NCBI GenBank assembly: GCA_945863605.1 | Contig: CAMAZP010000018.1 | Location: 1 to 61,482, forward strand | Direction: 5' to 3' | Length of the DNA stretch: 61,482 bases | From: Chitinophaga pinensis | Lineage (GTDB): Bacteria; Bacteroidota; Bacteroidia; Flavobacteriales_D; Crocinitomicaceae | Shown here: positions 44,735-53,632 of the stretch, in pieces | Layout: each line of letters starts with the position of its first letter | Numbering within the stretch: the first letter of the stretch is position 1 | Made by a program: the position numbers and the translations under genes | The notes under the pieces: generated by a model | What the model was told of the DNA's origin: nothing | Seen by the model: only the letters and a program-made list of their open reading frames with translations | Databases searched by the model: none

Positions 44735-45967
44735 ATGCAAAAGATTCTCATAAAAAACATAAAAGGTCTGGTACAAGTAGGAGAAAATATACCAGTTATT
44801 CGAAAAGGTAAAGAAATGCAAGAATTACCAATTCTAGAAAATGCTTTTTTAGCACTAGAAGATAATGAAGTAATTGCTTATGGATTAATGGAAGATTGGG
44901 AAGGTATAACAGATTGGCGAGATTTGGAAATTGTGGATGCTGAAGGGCGTTATGTACTACCTGCTTTTTGTGATTCACATACACATACTGTTTTTGCTAA
45001 AACACGTGAGGAAGAATTTGTCGACAAAATTAATGGTTTAAGTTATGAAGAAATTGCTGCTAAAGGTGGAGGTATTTTAAATTCTGCTCGAAAACTTGCT
45101 GAAATTAGTGAAAATGATTTATTTAATTTGGCCCAAACTAGAATTGATAAAATGATTGCTTGTGGTACGGGTGCAATTGAAATAAAATCCGGGTATGGAC
45201 TCAGTGTCGATGCTGAAATCAAAATGCTTCGAGTGATTAAGAGATTAAAAGAATCAAACAAAATCGTTATTAAAGCAACTTTCTTGGGGGCTCATGCATT
45301 TCCAGTTGAGTATAAAGATAATCATAAAGGATACATTGATTTGATTATCAATGATATGTTACCGATTATCGAAAGAGAAAATCTCGCTGATTATATTGAT
45401 GTTTTTTGTGAACGTAACTACTTTTCAGTTGAGGAAATGATTAATATACTAGAGGAGGGAAAAAAACACGGTTTAATTCCAAAAGTACACGTAAATCAAT
45501 TTTCTGTGATGGGAGCTGTTTCGAAAGCTATCGAATTGGGGGCTTTGTCTGTTGATCATCTGGAAAATTTAGGTGATGAGGATTTGGTGGCATTGCAAAA
45601 CTCAAATTGTATTCCAACTTTACTACCTGGATGTTCTCATTTTTTAGGAATTCCATTTGGAGATGCAAGAAGATTAATAAATGCGAATTTATCTGTTGCT
45701 TTAGCTAGTGATTTTAATCCCGGCTCAACCCCAAATTATAATTTATTTACCATTTGGTCATTAGCTTGTATTAAACTTAAAATGACACCTGAAGAAGCAT
45801 TCAATTCGTTGACAATCAATGCTGCATATGCAATGGGACTTTCGGAAACACATGGTAAAATCTGTTTGGGAAGTAAGACCCCTTTAATTATGACAAAACA
45901 AATTCCTTCATTAGCCTACCTCCCCTATTCTTTTGGTGAATTAAATGTGGAACGGATTTTTATTTAA
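44735..45967 (+). CDS. hutI: Imidazolonepropionase
   Basis: 410 residues. Amidohydrolase fold with metal motif FCDSHTHTVFAKTREEEF (HxH), EIKSGYGLSVDAEIKMLRV, FLGAHAFPVEYK, KVHVNQFSVMGA, DHLE and ALASDFNPGSTPN. Hydrolyses 4-imidazolone-5-propanoate in histidine breakdown. A TATATTTG element lies at 44713-44720, 15 bases before the ATG. The other hut genes are not nearby, so the pathway is either dispersed or partial. Confidence 0.92.
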   Translation: MQKILIKNIKGLVQVGENIPVIRKGKEMQELPILENAFLALEDNEVIAYGLMEDWEGITDWRDLEIVDAEGRYVLPAFCDSHTHTVFAKTREEEFVDKINGLSYEEIAAKGGGILNSARKLAEISENDLFNLAQTRIDKMIACGTGAIEIKSGYGLSVDAEIKMLRVIKRLKESNKIVIKATFLGAHAFPVEYKDNHKGYIDLIINDMLPIIERENLADYIDVFCERNYFSVEEMINILEEGKKHGLIPKVHVNQFSVMGAVSKAIELGALSVDHLENLGDEDLVALQNSNCIPTLLPGCSHFLGIPFGDARRLINANLSVALASDFNPGSTPNYNLFTIWSLACIKLKMTPEEAFNSLTINAAYAMGLSETHGKICLGSKTPLIMTKQIPSLAYLPYSFGELNVERIFI

Positions 45968-46026
45968 GTTGAAAATGAGGGTTAAACTTTAGCTTTGTAA
46001 ACTAATCTGAATTTTGTTTAATGAAT

Positions 46027-46272
46027 TTAGATTGAGCACTTTTTTAACTTGGGTATATTTGGACTTTTTTCTAAGTTCACAAGATCCTTTGTTTCACTAA
46101 TCAAGTCCTCCACATTTTTCCATTTTGCATCAGACAATTCCAAAAAACCCATACATTTATTAAACGATAAACAGCGGTAACAAAAACCTCTTGTCATCCA
46201 AATACCTGGCAGGCCTTCGGGTTGATTCCAGAATTCTTCTCTTCCAGTTTTGGGATTAATTCTTGTTTTCAT
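46027..46272 (-). CDS. Small hypothetical protein with paired cysteines
   Basis: 81 residues, Cys at three places (GFCYRCLSFNKCMGF, near 30-45, and KKCSI at the end). The CxxC plus CM pattern may bind metal or disulfide; no family recognised. Overlaps the VanZ-like gene's 3' end by 17 bases, so it is expressed with it. Confidence 0.5.
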   Translation of the reverse strand: MKTRINPKTGREEFWNQPEGLPGIWMTRGFCYRCLSFNKCMGFLELSDAKWKNVEDLISETKDLVNLEKSPNIPKLKKCSI

Positions 46273-46663
46273 TTTCTGAATCGTTTAATTTGGTTAAAAT
46301 CTTTTTTACCATCAAAGAAACACCCCAAAAAAGTGTTGCGACAATAAGTCCCAAAATATTATAAAAAACATCTACAGGATCAAAATTTCCATGAATTTTC
46401 TTCGATGAAATTTGATTTGACAATTCTTGTAAAACCTCGATTCCAATACCAAAGATCATTAATGAAAAGAAAATTGTTACGAGGTAAGTCAATTTTTCCT
46501 TTCCAAAAATCAAATTGAAAAAAATGGCCGTTAGTAAGTAAAATAGAAAATGTAATTCACGATCATGATGTCTAAAAACAGATGGCAACTTTAACATAAA
46601 ACCAAAAAATGATATCATTAAAAGTGTCACTATTAATCCAATTTCTGTTTTAGTTAATTTCAT
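46256..46663 (-). CDS. VanZ-like family membrane protein
   Basis: 135 residues with four hydrophobic segments and the VanZ pattern: short N-terminal TM, a charged RHHDRELHFLFYLL segment (D-x-x-x-H), IFGIGIEVLQEL, DPVDVFYNILGLIVATLF. VanZ relatives are membrane proteins of unclear biochemical role, one linked to glycopeptide tolerance. The gene before the small cysteine protein; no van cluster is present. Confidence 0.75.
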   Translation of the reverse strand: MKLTKTEIGLIVTLLMISFFGFMLKLPSVFRHHDRELHFLFYLLTAIFFNLIFGKEKLTYLVTIFFSLMIFGIGIEVLQELSNQISSKKIHGNFDPVDVFYNILGLIVATLFWGVSLMVKKILTKLNDSENENKN

Positions 46664-47173
46664 TTGAGATTTCTATTTTTTTCAGTAATTACATGATATA
46701 TTTCAATGCAAATGAAATTGTTTTATATCTAAAGTAAGTTTAACAGCTATTTTTATTTGTAAATATATTTAGAAAATAGGTAACTAGGTGTTTTAGATCT
46801 TTTAATCAACATTGACTAAATTAACAATAAAATATAAGGAATATAGTTTGCCTTTTGAATTATTTTTTTGGTAAAAAAGTAGTAAATAAAGAGATAATTA
46901 ATCAAAAAGTGCCTCTCATTTGAGAAGCACTTTTGTGGTGGACTTAACTGACATTTTTTCGAACCCCTTTTTGGAAGATTTGCACAAATTGAGTATGCTT
47001 TACAAAACGATTTTTGAGACTAAATAAAATTCAAAAAACATATACTTTTTTTCTACGATTTTGCAAAAGAAATGAGCGGTTGGATTTGGTTATAATTTAC
47101 CCATTTATATTCTGAAATTATAAAGTCATCAAAAACTAAGCCTCCAAATTTGTAATTTAAAGCACCAACTTAC
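46664..47173. other. Intergenic region of about 510 bases
   Basis: AT-rich, no gene found. Holds the hairpin at 46905-46934, followed by GTGGTGGA and, 20 bases on, TTCGAACCCC, which resembles the end of a tRNA gene but does not fold as one. This marks the start of the accessory right part of the window. Confidence 0.5.
46905..46934. terminator. Hairpin terminator-like inverted repeat
   Basis: AAAAGTGC-C-TCTCA / TGAGA-A-GCACTTTT, a 14-bp stem with one mismatch and 2-base loop, ending in T tract on the plus strand and preceded by A tract. No gene directly upstream on either strand, so it looks orphaned. Confidence 0.6.
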
Positions 47174-47207
47174 CGTGAAAAATGGTATATTTGAATATTT
47201 TTTCACG
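47174..47207. promoter_or_regulatory. Inverted repeat around the Fic gene promoter
   Basis: CGTGAAAAA (47174-47182) and TTTTTCACG (47199-47207) flank TATATTTG (47186-47193), a perfect -7 element. This fits an operator that covers the promoter of the Fic gene at 47228. Confidence 0.5.
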
Positions 47208-47227
47208 ATGAATAATTAGGTAATAAA

Positions 47228-48115
47228 ATGATAAACCAGACCACAAAAGATAAAATTCAGGCACTGCACCTTCAATATTTGAACTTGGCAAAGGGAAATG
47301 AATCAGTGTTAAAGGAAATAACCCTTGCCGAAATTCCGGAGTTGGTTTATAACTCAAACGCTATCGAAAATTCAACCCTTTCATTGGAGGACACAGAAAA
47401 AATTCTTGCTGGAGGCAGTTTAGCGCGAAAAGTAAATGTAAGGGAAGTTTATGAAGCCAAAAATTTGGCTAAACTTACTGAATCCTTATTAGAAAAAAAC
47501 AAATCGAGAATAAACATAAAACTAATTTTAAGCTTGCATAAAACTTTGCTTACCAACATTGACGATAATATTGCAGGTCGTTTTAGAGTTGGCAAAGAAT
47601 GGGTGCGTGTTGGCAATCACTTAGGTGCAAATCCACAGTTTGTTCCTACACTTATACAAGAACTAGTTGATAGTTACAACCAGAATAAAATCAGTTATTT
47701 TTTAGATGCTGTGTCACATTTTCACGCAGAGTTTGAAACCATTCACCCATTTGTTGACGGAAATGGAAGAATGGGTAGAGTGCTTATCAATCTGCAGTTA
47801 ATAAATTTAGGTTTCCCTCCAATTATCATTCAAAATAAAAGCAAACATACTGAATACTATACACTGTTTACACAGTACCAGTCAACATTTAAATTTGGAG
47901 GTTTTACCGAGTTATTTGCACTACTATTGCAAGAATCTTTACACAAAAGAATAAGCATACTTACGGCAAAAAAAATAATTCCACTTGCACTATGGGCATC
48001 GCAAAAAGGAGTAAAACCAAACGTTGCAGCCAATAAAGCCAAAAGGCAAACGATTCCTGCCTTCCGTCTGCGAGAAAAATGGATGATTGCAGAAGAATTT
48101 ACATCAAGAAAATAA
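47228..48115 (+). CDS. Fic domain protein, class II, with inhibitory motif and C-terminal HTH-like end
   Basis: 295 residues. N-terminal inhibitory helix YNSNAIENSTLSLEDT (S/T-x-x-x-E-G/N type) at about 39-54, Fic catalytic motif HPFVDGNGRMGR at about 173-184, preceded by SHFHAEFETI. The last about 40 residues (VAANKAKRQTIPAFRLREKW) look like an excisionase/HTH_17-like DNA-binding end. Fic enzymes AMPylate target proteins; the inhibitory helix keeps activity low. The promoter sits in an inverted repeat, suggesting autoregulation. No separate antitoxin gene. Confidence 0.85.
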   Translation: MINQTTKDKIQALHLQYLNLAKGNESVLKEITLAEIPELVYNSNAIENSTLSLEDTEKILAGGSLARKVNVREVYEAKNLAKLTESLLEKNKSRINIKLILSLHKTLLTNIDDNIAGRFRVGKEWVRVGNHLGANPQFVPTLIQELVDSYNQNKISYFLDAVSHFHAEFETIHPFVDGNGRMGRVLINLQLINLGFPPIIIQNKSKHTEYYTLFTQYQSTFKFGGFTELFALLLQESLHKRISILTAKKIIPLALWASQKGVKPNVAANKAKRQTIPAFRLREKWMIAEEFTSRK

Positions 48116-48257
48116 TTATTGAATTAGCTAAAAAAAAGCAATTCCTAGAAAAGAGTGAGAATGAGAATAAAAATGAGAGTGAAGTAAAACAAAGTGGAGT
48201 ATATCGCTTTTAGCCCTGAGTTCATCGAAGGGTAGCTCTATACTCTCAGTCTGTTTT

Positions 48258-48391
48258 GTGGAGTCGGAGGGGTTTATATCGACTCAGCAAAAGCCACGCT
48301 CGGCATAAACTTCTCACCCCTCATTAAAATTATTTAAAACAAAAAAAGGAAACATTTCTGCTTCCTTTTTTTAATCGTGGAGTCGGAGGGG
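48258..48391. repeat. Two copies of an RNA-gene 3'-end-like 15-mer
   Basis: GTGGAGTCGGAGGGG occurs exactly at 48258-48272 and 48377-48391. On the minus strand it reads CCCCTCCGACTCCAC, the form of a tmRNA or tRNA acceptor end, and copy two is followed by a terminator hairpin. No complete tRNA or tmRNA could be built around it. Direct copies of RNA-gene ends are typical of integration sites. Confidence 0.5.
48341..48372. terminator. Hairpin terminator
   Basis: AAAAAAAGGAA (48341-48351) pairs with TTCCTTTTTTT (48362-48372), 10-base loop. T tract on either strand, so it can act in both directions; it lies directly beside the 48377 repeat copy. Confidence 0.6.
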
Positions 48392-48825
48392 AACAATATC
48401 TTTCCGTATGTGATTTAAATACAGTGAGTTAACTGATTGATAGTTAACGTGCTCACTTGTTACTCACAACACTTTTTCAGGTCGATAAAACCTAAAAAAT
48501 TGACGTTCAAATATACATTTTTAGATTGAATATCACCTATAATTAGTGTTGATAAATTTAATTCTTATGAATGAAAATGGATTAACTCTCGGATTAGACT
48601 TTCTTAAAAAATGAAATATAAAACATCTAAACAGCAATCCAATTCAACAATTTTATTTCCAATTATTTGCACATCAAAACTTCATCAAACCTTAAGGATA
48701 AATATCTAAATATTGGAAGCAACGTAATTGATTAATAGTAGGGTGTTTTATTATAAAAACATTAATCCTAAATTATTTAATAAAATAATTGCTTTTATAG
48801 GGATTATGAAAAACAGTACGATTCC

Positions 48826-48953
48826 CTGAGAATTCCCGAATATTCTCGAGAATCTCGAGATTTCTCGGGGCAATCGTTTAAATCCTGAAAAAACCTCAAT
48901 ATTTTTTTGAGTTTAAATTTTTATTCGGGATTTCTCGGGATTATTCGGGAATC
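48826..48953. repeat. 10-bp-phased TTCTCGGGA-type repeat cluster
   Basis: Two blocks of consecutive 10-base units. Left (48831-48870): AATTCCCGAA, TATTCTCGAG, AATCTCGAGA, TTTCTCGGGG. Right (48921-48950): TTATTCGGGA, TTTCTCGGGA, TTATTCGGGA. The two blocks are partly inverted copies of each other around a 50-base AT-rich centre. Function not known; iteron, operator array or a decayed palindrome are options. Confidence 0.6.
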
Positions 48954-49218
48954 CTAGATTTATAAGCTTGTATAGCGAATAGATGATTGAACCATAGCTT
49001 AAGTAGATTTGGCTTAAAGCTTTCTTTATAAGTACACTAATAACCAAAATAACAAAGATTTCAAACACAACTTTCAGAAACTAAACAAGGAATTAAATCG
49101 CAGCATTCAAATGGAAATCAAATACGAAAAAGCAATCAATATTGTAATACGAACAGAATATTAAAAAAATCAATGGAAGTGATTCGTGAAATGCTTTGTA
49201 CGTGAGTTGTTATTTCTT

Positions 49219-50022
49219 TTAATTACTTCCGATTTCATAAGTCAAACCTGTCAAAAACGCAAAATAACTCAACCTTGTAAAAGACCATTGCTCATCAAAT
49301 TCAGTGTAGTTTGTTAGGCTTTCAGAATAAGTACGGTAGGTGTGCCAACGAATCATTTTGTAAAGACCTTGATTGTACATTATTTGCGCATTCCAGTTTA
49401 ATCGGTCGGTAATTTTATAAGTCAATTGATAGCCAAAAATGAGGTAAATGTTTTGATTTCTGAAATATTCGTATTTGTCCAGCACCATTCCACTGCTAAC
49501 CCAACCAAGACTGTCATCATAAAAACTCATTATCGAATTATTGCTTGTTTTAGCAACTCTTGTTTTCAAATATCCAAGCCCAAAAATACTTTTATGTTGA
49601 AATTTGCCTTTTTGACACCATACATGTTTGTACAGCAGTGATAGTTTCAAAAGATTACTATTTGTTCTTGAACCTCCTTGATAATGTGTGCGAATACTCA
49701 TGTCAGTCGTGCCATCCGAAGGTAGCACATCAGTATAAGGAAATTTGTTTGTGTAGCCTTTTGCTTTCCAAGTTGGACCTAATCCGCCACCGTCAAAAGC
49801 CAAATAAAAACGATTTTTAGTAGTTCCATAACCAATGCTCCAATGATTTGTCCATGTGCTTGGAAGTGGAGGCGTGTAATAACCCCAAGTCATATTATCG
49901 GATTTGATAGTTCTTGATGTTGTGGCGTTTGCACCAAACGAATAGCCAAATTCAAAACGCGATTGAGAATGAACTTGAATAGAAAAAACCAAAACAATAA
50001 GAAGAAGCAATTTTGATAGCAT
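49219..50022 (-). CDS. Secreted hypothetical, outer-membrane beta-barrel-like
   Basis: 267 residues from the ATG at 50022 (MLSKLLLLIVLVFSIQVHSQ signal); the in-frame start at 50043 adds seven residues before it. Alternating strands rich in Tyr and Trp (FEFGYSFGANATTS, IYLIFGYQLTYKITD, FAFLTGLTYEIG) and an end in an aromatic-terminated strand suggest a small porin-like barrel. No family recognised. Not in an obvious operon. Confidence 0.65.
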   Translation of the reverse strand: MLSKLLLLIVLVFSIQVHSQSRFEFGYSFGANATTSRTIKSDNMTWGYYTPPLPSTWTNHWSIGYGTTKNRFYLAFDGGGLGPTWKAKGYTNKFPYTDVLPSDGTTDMSIRTHYQGGSRTNSNLLKLSLLYKHVWCQKGKFQHKSIFGLGYLKTRVAKTSNNSIMSFYDDSLGWVSSGMVLDKYEYFRNQNIYLIFGYQLTYKITDRLNWNAQIMYNQGLYKMIRWHTYRTYSESLTNYTEFDEQWSFTRLSYFAFLTGLTYEIGSN

Positions 50023-50058
50023 GGGATTATATAAAGCACACATTTTAAAAATATTAGT

Positions 50059-50175
50059 TCACTTCTTCCTACTCAAAACAATCTCAACCTTTTTACCTAC
50101 AAAACCGTGAGTGGTGCTGCTCTCAAATTCCATTTTTTTATTGGTGAGCACTATACTTGATGGTTGATAAAGCAT
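50059..50175 (-). pseudogene. Short C-terminal gene remnant
   Basis: A 38-codon frame (MLYQPSSIVLTNKKMEFE, then THGFVGKKVEIVLSRKK) that reads like a real protein end and extends a few codons upstream (KNERQ) to a stop. Probably left over from a deleted gene between two exported proteins. A tiny real gene cannot be excluded. Confidence 0.35.
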
Positions 50176-50209
50176 TTCTTGTCTTTCGTTTTTTTATTGT
50201 GCAATAAAC

Positions 50210-53200
50210 TTAGTTTTTAATTATTCGAACCGTTTTTACAGTTTCATTATTGTAAATTCTTGCAATGTAAAGTCCATTAGCTGCATTTCTAATGTCAAAT
50301 TGCTGATCAAATTTATCGTTAAGATTTCCTTTGTAGATAACTTCACCATTCACGCTATAAATATCTAATTTGGTATAAATAGGATTTTCAAATTTTATTG
50401 AAAACATTCCATTTGACGGGTTTGGGTAAATTACCAAATCATCATCAATGTCAGAATTGAAGATTCTTGGTTTATTTTCAAAGATTTTTATGTCATTCAA
50501 CCAAGCATCGTTTTTTGTTTTAATCACAGTGAGATATCGAAACAAACTTACTGGACTAGGAACTAAATAATCAGTATTTTCCTTAAAACTATCACCACTG
50601 ATAACAATGTAATCATCATTTACATCAAACATTTGATATGCTTTATATGTCAATTCATCAAAATATTGTCCAAGCGGTTTGTACCCAATTTCTTTTCCAT
50701 CTTTTGAAAATTTCACTATCATTAATTCTTGGTTTGTTCCACTTCCATAAACGTAATAATAGGAACCATACATTTTAGATGCAAAAGGAAAGAACGATTC
50801 ATTGGAGATTTTTAATTCAGAGAATCCATCATCAAAATTAAATTGATACATAAAACCTTTGTTTGCATTACAACTACTTAAAGTCGGAGTCGTATTTTCA
50901 TAAACATCCAAATCTAATGTACCACGATAATATCCGAAAGCATTGAAACCATTGTCATTAATAAAGCCACATCTCACACTACCTAAATCGGAACTGTACA
51001 TCGGAACTACATCTTTTACAGTTCCATTCAAATCCATTATTTGATTGAAATACCCGTAATTTTTGTATTCACACGAAGCCCAAATGTTATATGCGCCTTG
51101 CGACTGAATGGTAATTATCTGATCATTGAAAATATCCATTGCCCATGTTTGACCATAGTAATCTGTCCATTCTGTTGGTGTGTTATGAGCTGATATAAAA
51201 TCACCATTAAAGTTGAATTTAGCAAGTGCATTGATTGGACTTACAAGTGAATTACTTAAAGAAACACCATCAATTGTACAATTAAAGTTTCTGTAAGTAA
51301 AAGAGAGATAAATATTATTGTCGTAAACTTTCATTTGATCAATATTAAAATCATCGAAGTAAAAATTTTCTGAAATTAATTTGAACCAAATTTTCTCTCC
51401 TGTTTCACCATCCAACTTCATCAAAAAGTTCCCACATCTTTCAACTGAAATCGTATCATCTTCAAAGTAATAATTTTTAAAAAAAACACCAGACATATAA
51501 ATGTCTCCCAATGAGTCCACATCAACTAAGAGGGGGTAGTCTGCCCAATTACCAAAATATTTATCACCAGAACTGTGATTCCAAATCACCTTACCTAATG
51601 AATCAAGTTTGTAAATTTGATAACCACCATAAGCATCATCAATTATTTTGTATTCCTCATTTGCTATTTTACTTTTGTACGATGACCCAGACCTAGTTGC
51701 TGCTACAACGGCCCCATCTTTCATTAGTTTAATTGTAGATAACTGTTGCCTATTGTTTGGTTCAGTTAAGTATTGTTCATTAACATATACTAAATTTCGT
51801 GCCCAAACATCCGAATAATTTTGATCTTCAACTGTTGGTTGAGGCTCTAAATTTTCAATTAACGAACGAAATTGGATGGTTAATTTGTTTTCAAGAAAGT
51901 AAGTTGAATAGAAGTTGTTATTGAAAATGCTAAGAGGTTTAACATAGTAAACATTTTCTAGTGGAAAGTAGGATTTAATTATAGAATCCTTTATGCTATA
52001 CAAGTAAAGCTTATTATCATTTAAATTACTCATTATTGTAAATATCGTATCAAGTCCGTACTCATACATAAAATTAGGGAATTGACTGCCGTTTTCCTCA
52101 AACTCATTAACCCAACTATTTTTAATATTTGAAGCAACATCTTTTAATAAATAGATGGAGTCCGTTACGTAAAATGGTTCAAAACCATGAAAATAGGTAT
52201 AACCTTGGATTACCTTTCCGTTTAAATATGAAAATTGCGTGGTAAACTGTGGATTGTATTGAGCCAACTCATTGGAAAATCGAACTGTATCTACTTGCGT
52301 TGAATCTGAAATTAATCCACGAACGTAATAGTATTTAAATTCACCAGAAAATTCACTAGTAGTTATATATTCATCGGCAATTGCAGTAAAAATCCCACTC
52401 TCAAAATCATAATAAGAACCACTATAAAAAATCTTATGTTCAGCGATTAGATTTATTTCTGGCGTATTTAAATTTAATTCATAAAATTTGTTTCGGCTGT
52501 TTTGGCTAATTGAAATGTAATGTTTTCCATTAAATTTACCTTGATATAAAGTACTGTATAAATTGTAAGGAATATCGGTATCTAAGAAGTTTTGGAATCC
52601 AATCCCGGCATCATATTTATCGACACTTATTTTGCCGTCCGTTTTTAATGTGACAAAATAATTAGTTGATTCGTCTTCAAGCGAAAATAAGAATTGTTTG
52701 TCTGTAGTTGTGATTGAATTGATTTGTCCATTTGTCTTGTTAAATCTCTTTAATTCATATGAGTTATTTGCTAATTGTATAGAAAAATAAAGATTTACAC
52801 TATCTGCCGATAGTAATTTAGGAGCACTCATAATTTCACTTGATTGGGTTTGACCATTGTGATTTAACCAATGTAATTTATAAACCACATCAATACCTTC
52901 ATAATAATTTGTCAAAAAATAGATTCCTTCATTAGTGGATATTAAATCATTAATAAAGTTTCTTCCGTGAAAAGTACCCAGCGTATCTATTGAATTTTGT
53001 GACTTGTCAAATTTTAGAATTTTGAAATAATAGTAATCAGTATTGTTTTGACGAACTAAAAAATAATCAATTGTATCATTTATTTTTATAGTCTCTCCAT
53101 AATCTCTTAGATTGGGTATTTCAATTTCACCAGTTTGAGAATAGGCTTTTTGAGAAAATAAAATGGTTAAAAAAAATGACCAAATCAACCAAGAATTGTT

Positions 53201-53230
53201 CAAAAAAAGAAATTTCATAAATGATTTCAT
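50210..53230 (-). CDS. Large T9SS type A sorting-domain secreted protein
   Basis: 1006 residues with a signal peptide (about 12-32) and a C-terminal type A sorting domain (about 930-1006: VIYPNPSNGMFSIKFENP, LDIYSVNGEVIYKGNL, NGLYIARIYNNETVKTVRII). The middle is beta-propeller-like in texture with repeated KLDGETGEKIWFKL- and DSLGDIYMSG-type segments, resembling PQQ/BNR-like repeats. Exported by T9SS and either released or cell-surface attached. Next to a lipoprotein gene 1 base upstream. Substrate unknown. Confidence 0.85.
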   Translation of the reverse strand: MKSFMKFLFLNNSWLIWSFFLTILFSQKAYSQTGEIEIPNLRDYGETIKINDTIDYFLVRQNNTDYYYFKILKFDKSQNSIDTLGTFHGRNFINDLISTNEGIYFLTNYYEGIDVVYKLHWLNHNGQTQSSEIMSAPKLLSADSVNLYFSIQLANNSYELKRFNKTNGQINSITTTDKQFLFSLEDESTNYFVTLKTDGKISVDKYDAGIGFQNFLDTDIPYNLYSTLYQGKFNGKHYISISQNSRNKFYELNLNTPEINLIAEHKIFYSGSYYDFESGIFTAIADEYITTSEFSGEFKYYYVRGLISDSTQVDTVRFSNELAQYNPQFTTQFSYLNGKVIQGYTYFHGFEPFYVTDSIYLLKDVASNIKNSWVNEFEENGSQFPNFMYEYGLDTIFTIMSNLNDNKLYLYSIKDSIIKSYFPLENVYYVKPLSIFNNNFYSTYFLENKLTIQFRSLIENLEPQPTVEDQNYSDVWARNLVYVNEQYLTEPNNRQQLSTIKLMKDGAVVAATRSGSSYKSKIANEEYKIIDDAYGGYQIYKLDSLGKVIWNHSSGDKYFGNWADYPLLVDVDSLGDIYMSGVFFKNYYFEDDTISVERCGNFLMKLDGETGEKIWFKLISENFYFDDFNIDQMKVYDNNIYLSFTYRNFNCTIDGVSLSNSLVSPINALAKFNFNGDFISAHNTPTEWTDYYGQTWAMDIFNDQIITIQSQGAYNIWASCEYKNYGYFNQIMDLNGTVKDVVPMYSSDLGSVRCGFINDNGFNAFGYYRGTLDLDVYENTTPTLSSCNANKGFMYQFNFDDGFSELKISNESFFPFASKMYGSYYYVYGSGTNQELMIVKFSKDGKEIGYKPLGQYFDELTYKAYQMFDVNDDYIVISGDSFKENTDYLVPSPVSLFRYLTVIKTKNDAWLNDIKIFENKPRIFNSDIDDDLVIYPNPSNGMFSIKFENPIYTKLDIYSVNGEVIYKGNLNDKFDQQFDIRNAANGLYIARIYNNETVKTVRIIKN

Positions 53231-53231
53231 G

Positions 53232-53585
53232 TTATTTGATTTTTGTTAATCTAAATTCATTGTCTTGAAGATAACCACCACGTAATGTAAAGGAGTTTTT
53301 ATCAGTGAAATTGTAACTATAAAAGGATGTGTCAATACTTTTTATAATATAAATATTTGAGTTAGAGAGGTAATATGATCTTGTGATATTGTTCTGAGTA
53401 AGAAAATCTTTTTCAGTAAATTGATTTTTTGTAAAATGTACCGTATCGACAGGAAGTATCGTATTTGACATAGGATCATATACAGATCTTTTCCACGTTC
53501 CTACCATTTTTCGTGTATCCGATTTGTCTTTGTTACAGCTTACAAGTACGATTAAAAGTAGAGAGATGACTATTTTTATTTTCAT
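53232..53585 (-). CDS. Lipocalin-like lipoprotein
   Basis: 117 residues. Signal with lipobox VLVSCNKD (Cys17), followed by KMVGTWKRSVYDP, the G-x-W start of lipocalin-like domains, and a short barrel. Its stop is one base from the T9SS cargo gene start, so it is expressed with it. Ligand unknown. Confidence 0.65.
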   Translation of the reverse strand: MKIKIVISLLLIVLVSCNKDKSDTRKMVGTWKRSVYDPMSNTILPVDTVHFTKNQFTEKDFLTQNNITRSYYLSNSNIYIIKSIDTSFYSYNFTDKNSFTLRGGYLQDNEFRLTKIK

Positions 53586-53632
53586 TTAGTTTGATTTTAT
53601 TTTTATTCTTTTTGCTTCAATAAAGAAAGTAT

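Larger units (their letters stand above)
48116..49218. other. 1.1-kb non-coding accessory region
   Basis: No gene is supported. It contains two 15-base copies of an RNA-gene 3'-end-like sequence, a hairpin terminator and a 10-bp-phased GC-rich repeat cluster, described separately. The rest is AT-rich without clear features. Confidence 0.55.

Noticed and set aside
46936..46976. tRNA-like end (GTGGTGGA ... TTCGAACCCC)
   Set aside because: No anticodon arm or acceptor pairing can be formed around it; at most a remnant.
47228..48115. This Fic gene as the missing mobile mystery protein B
   Set aside because: Its N-terminal inhibitory helix and C-terminal HTH-like end do not match the mystery B layout, and it lies 46 kb from the A gene.
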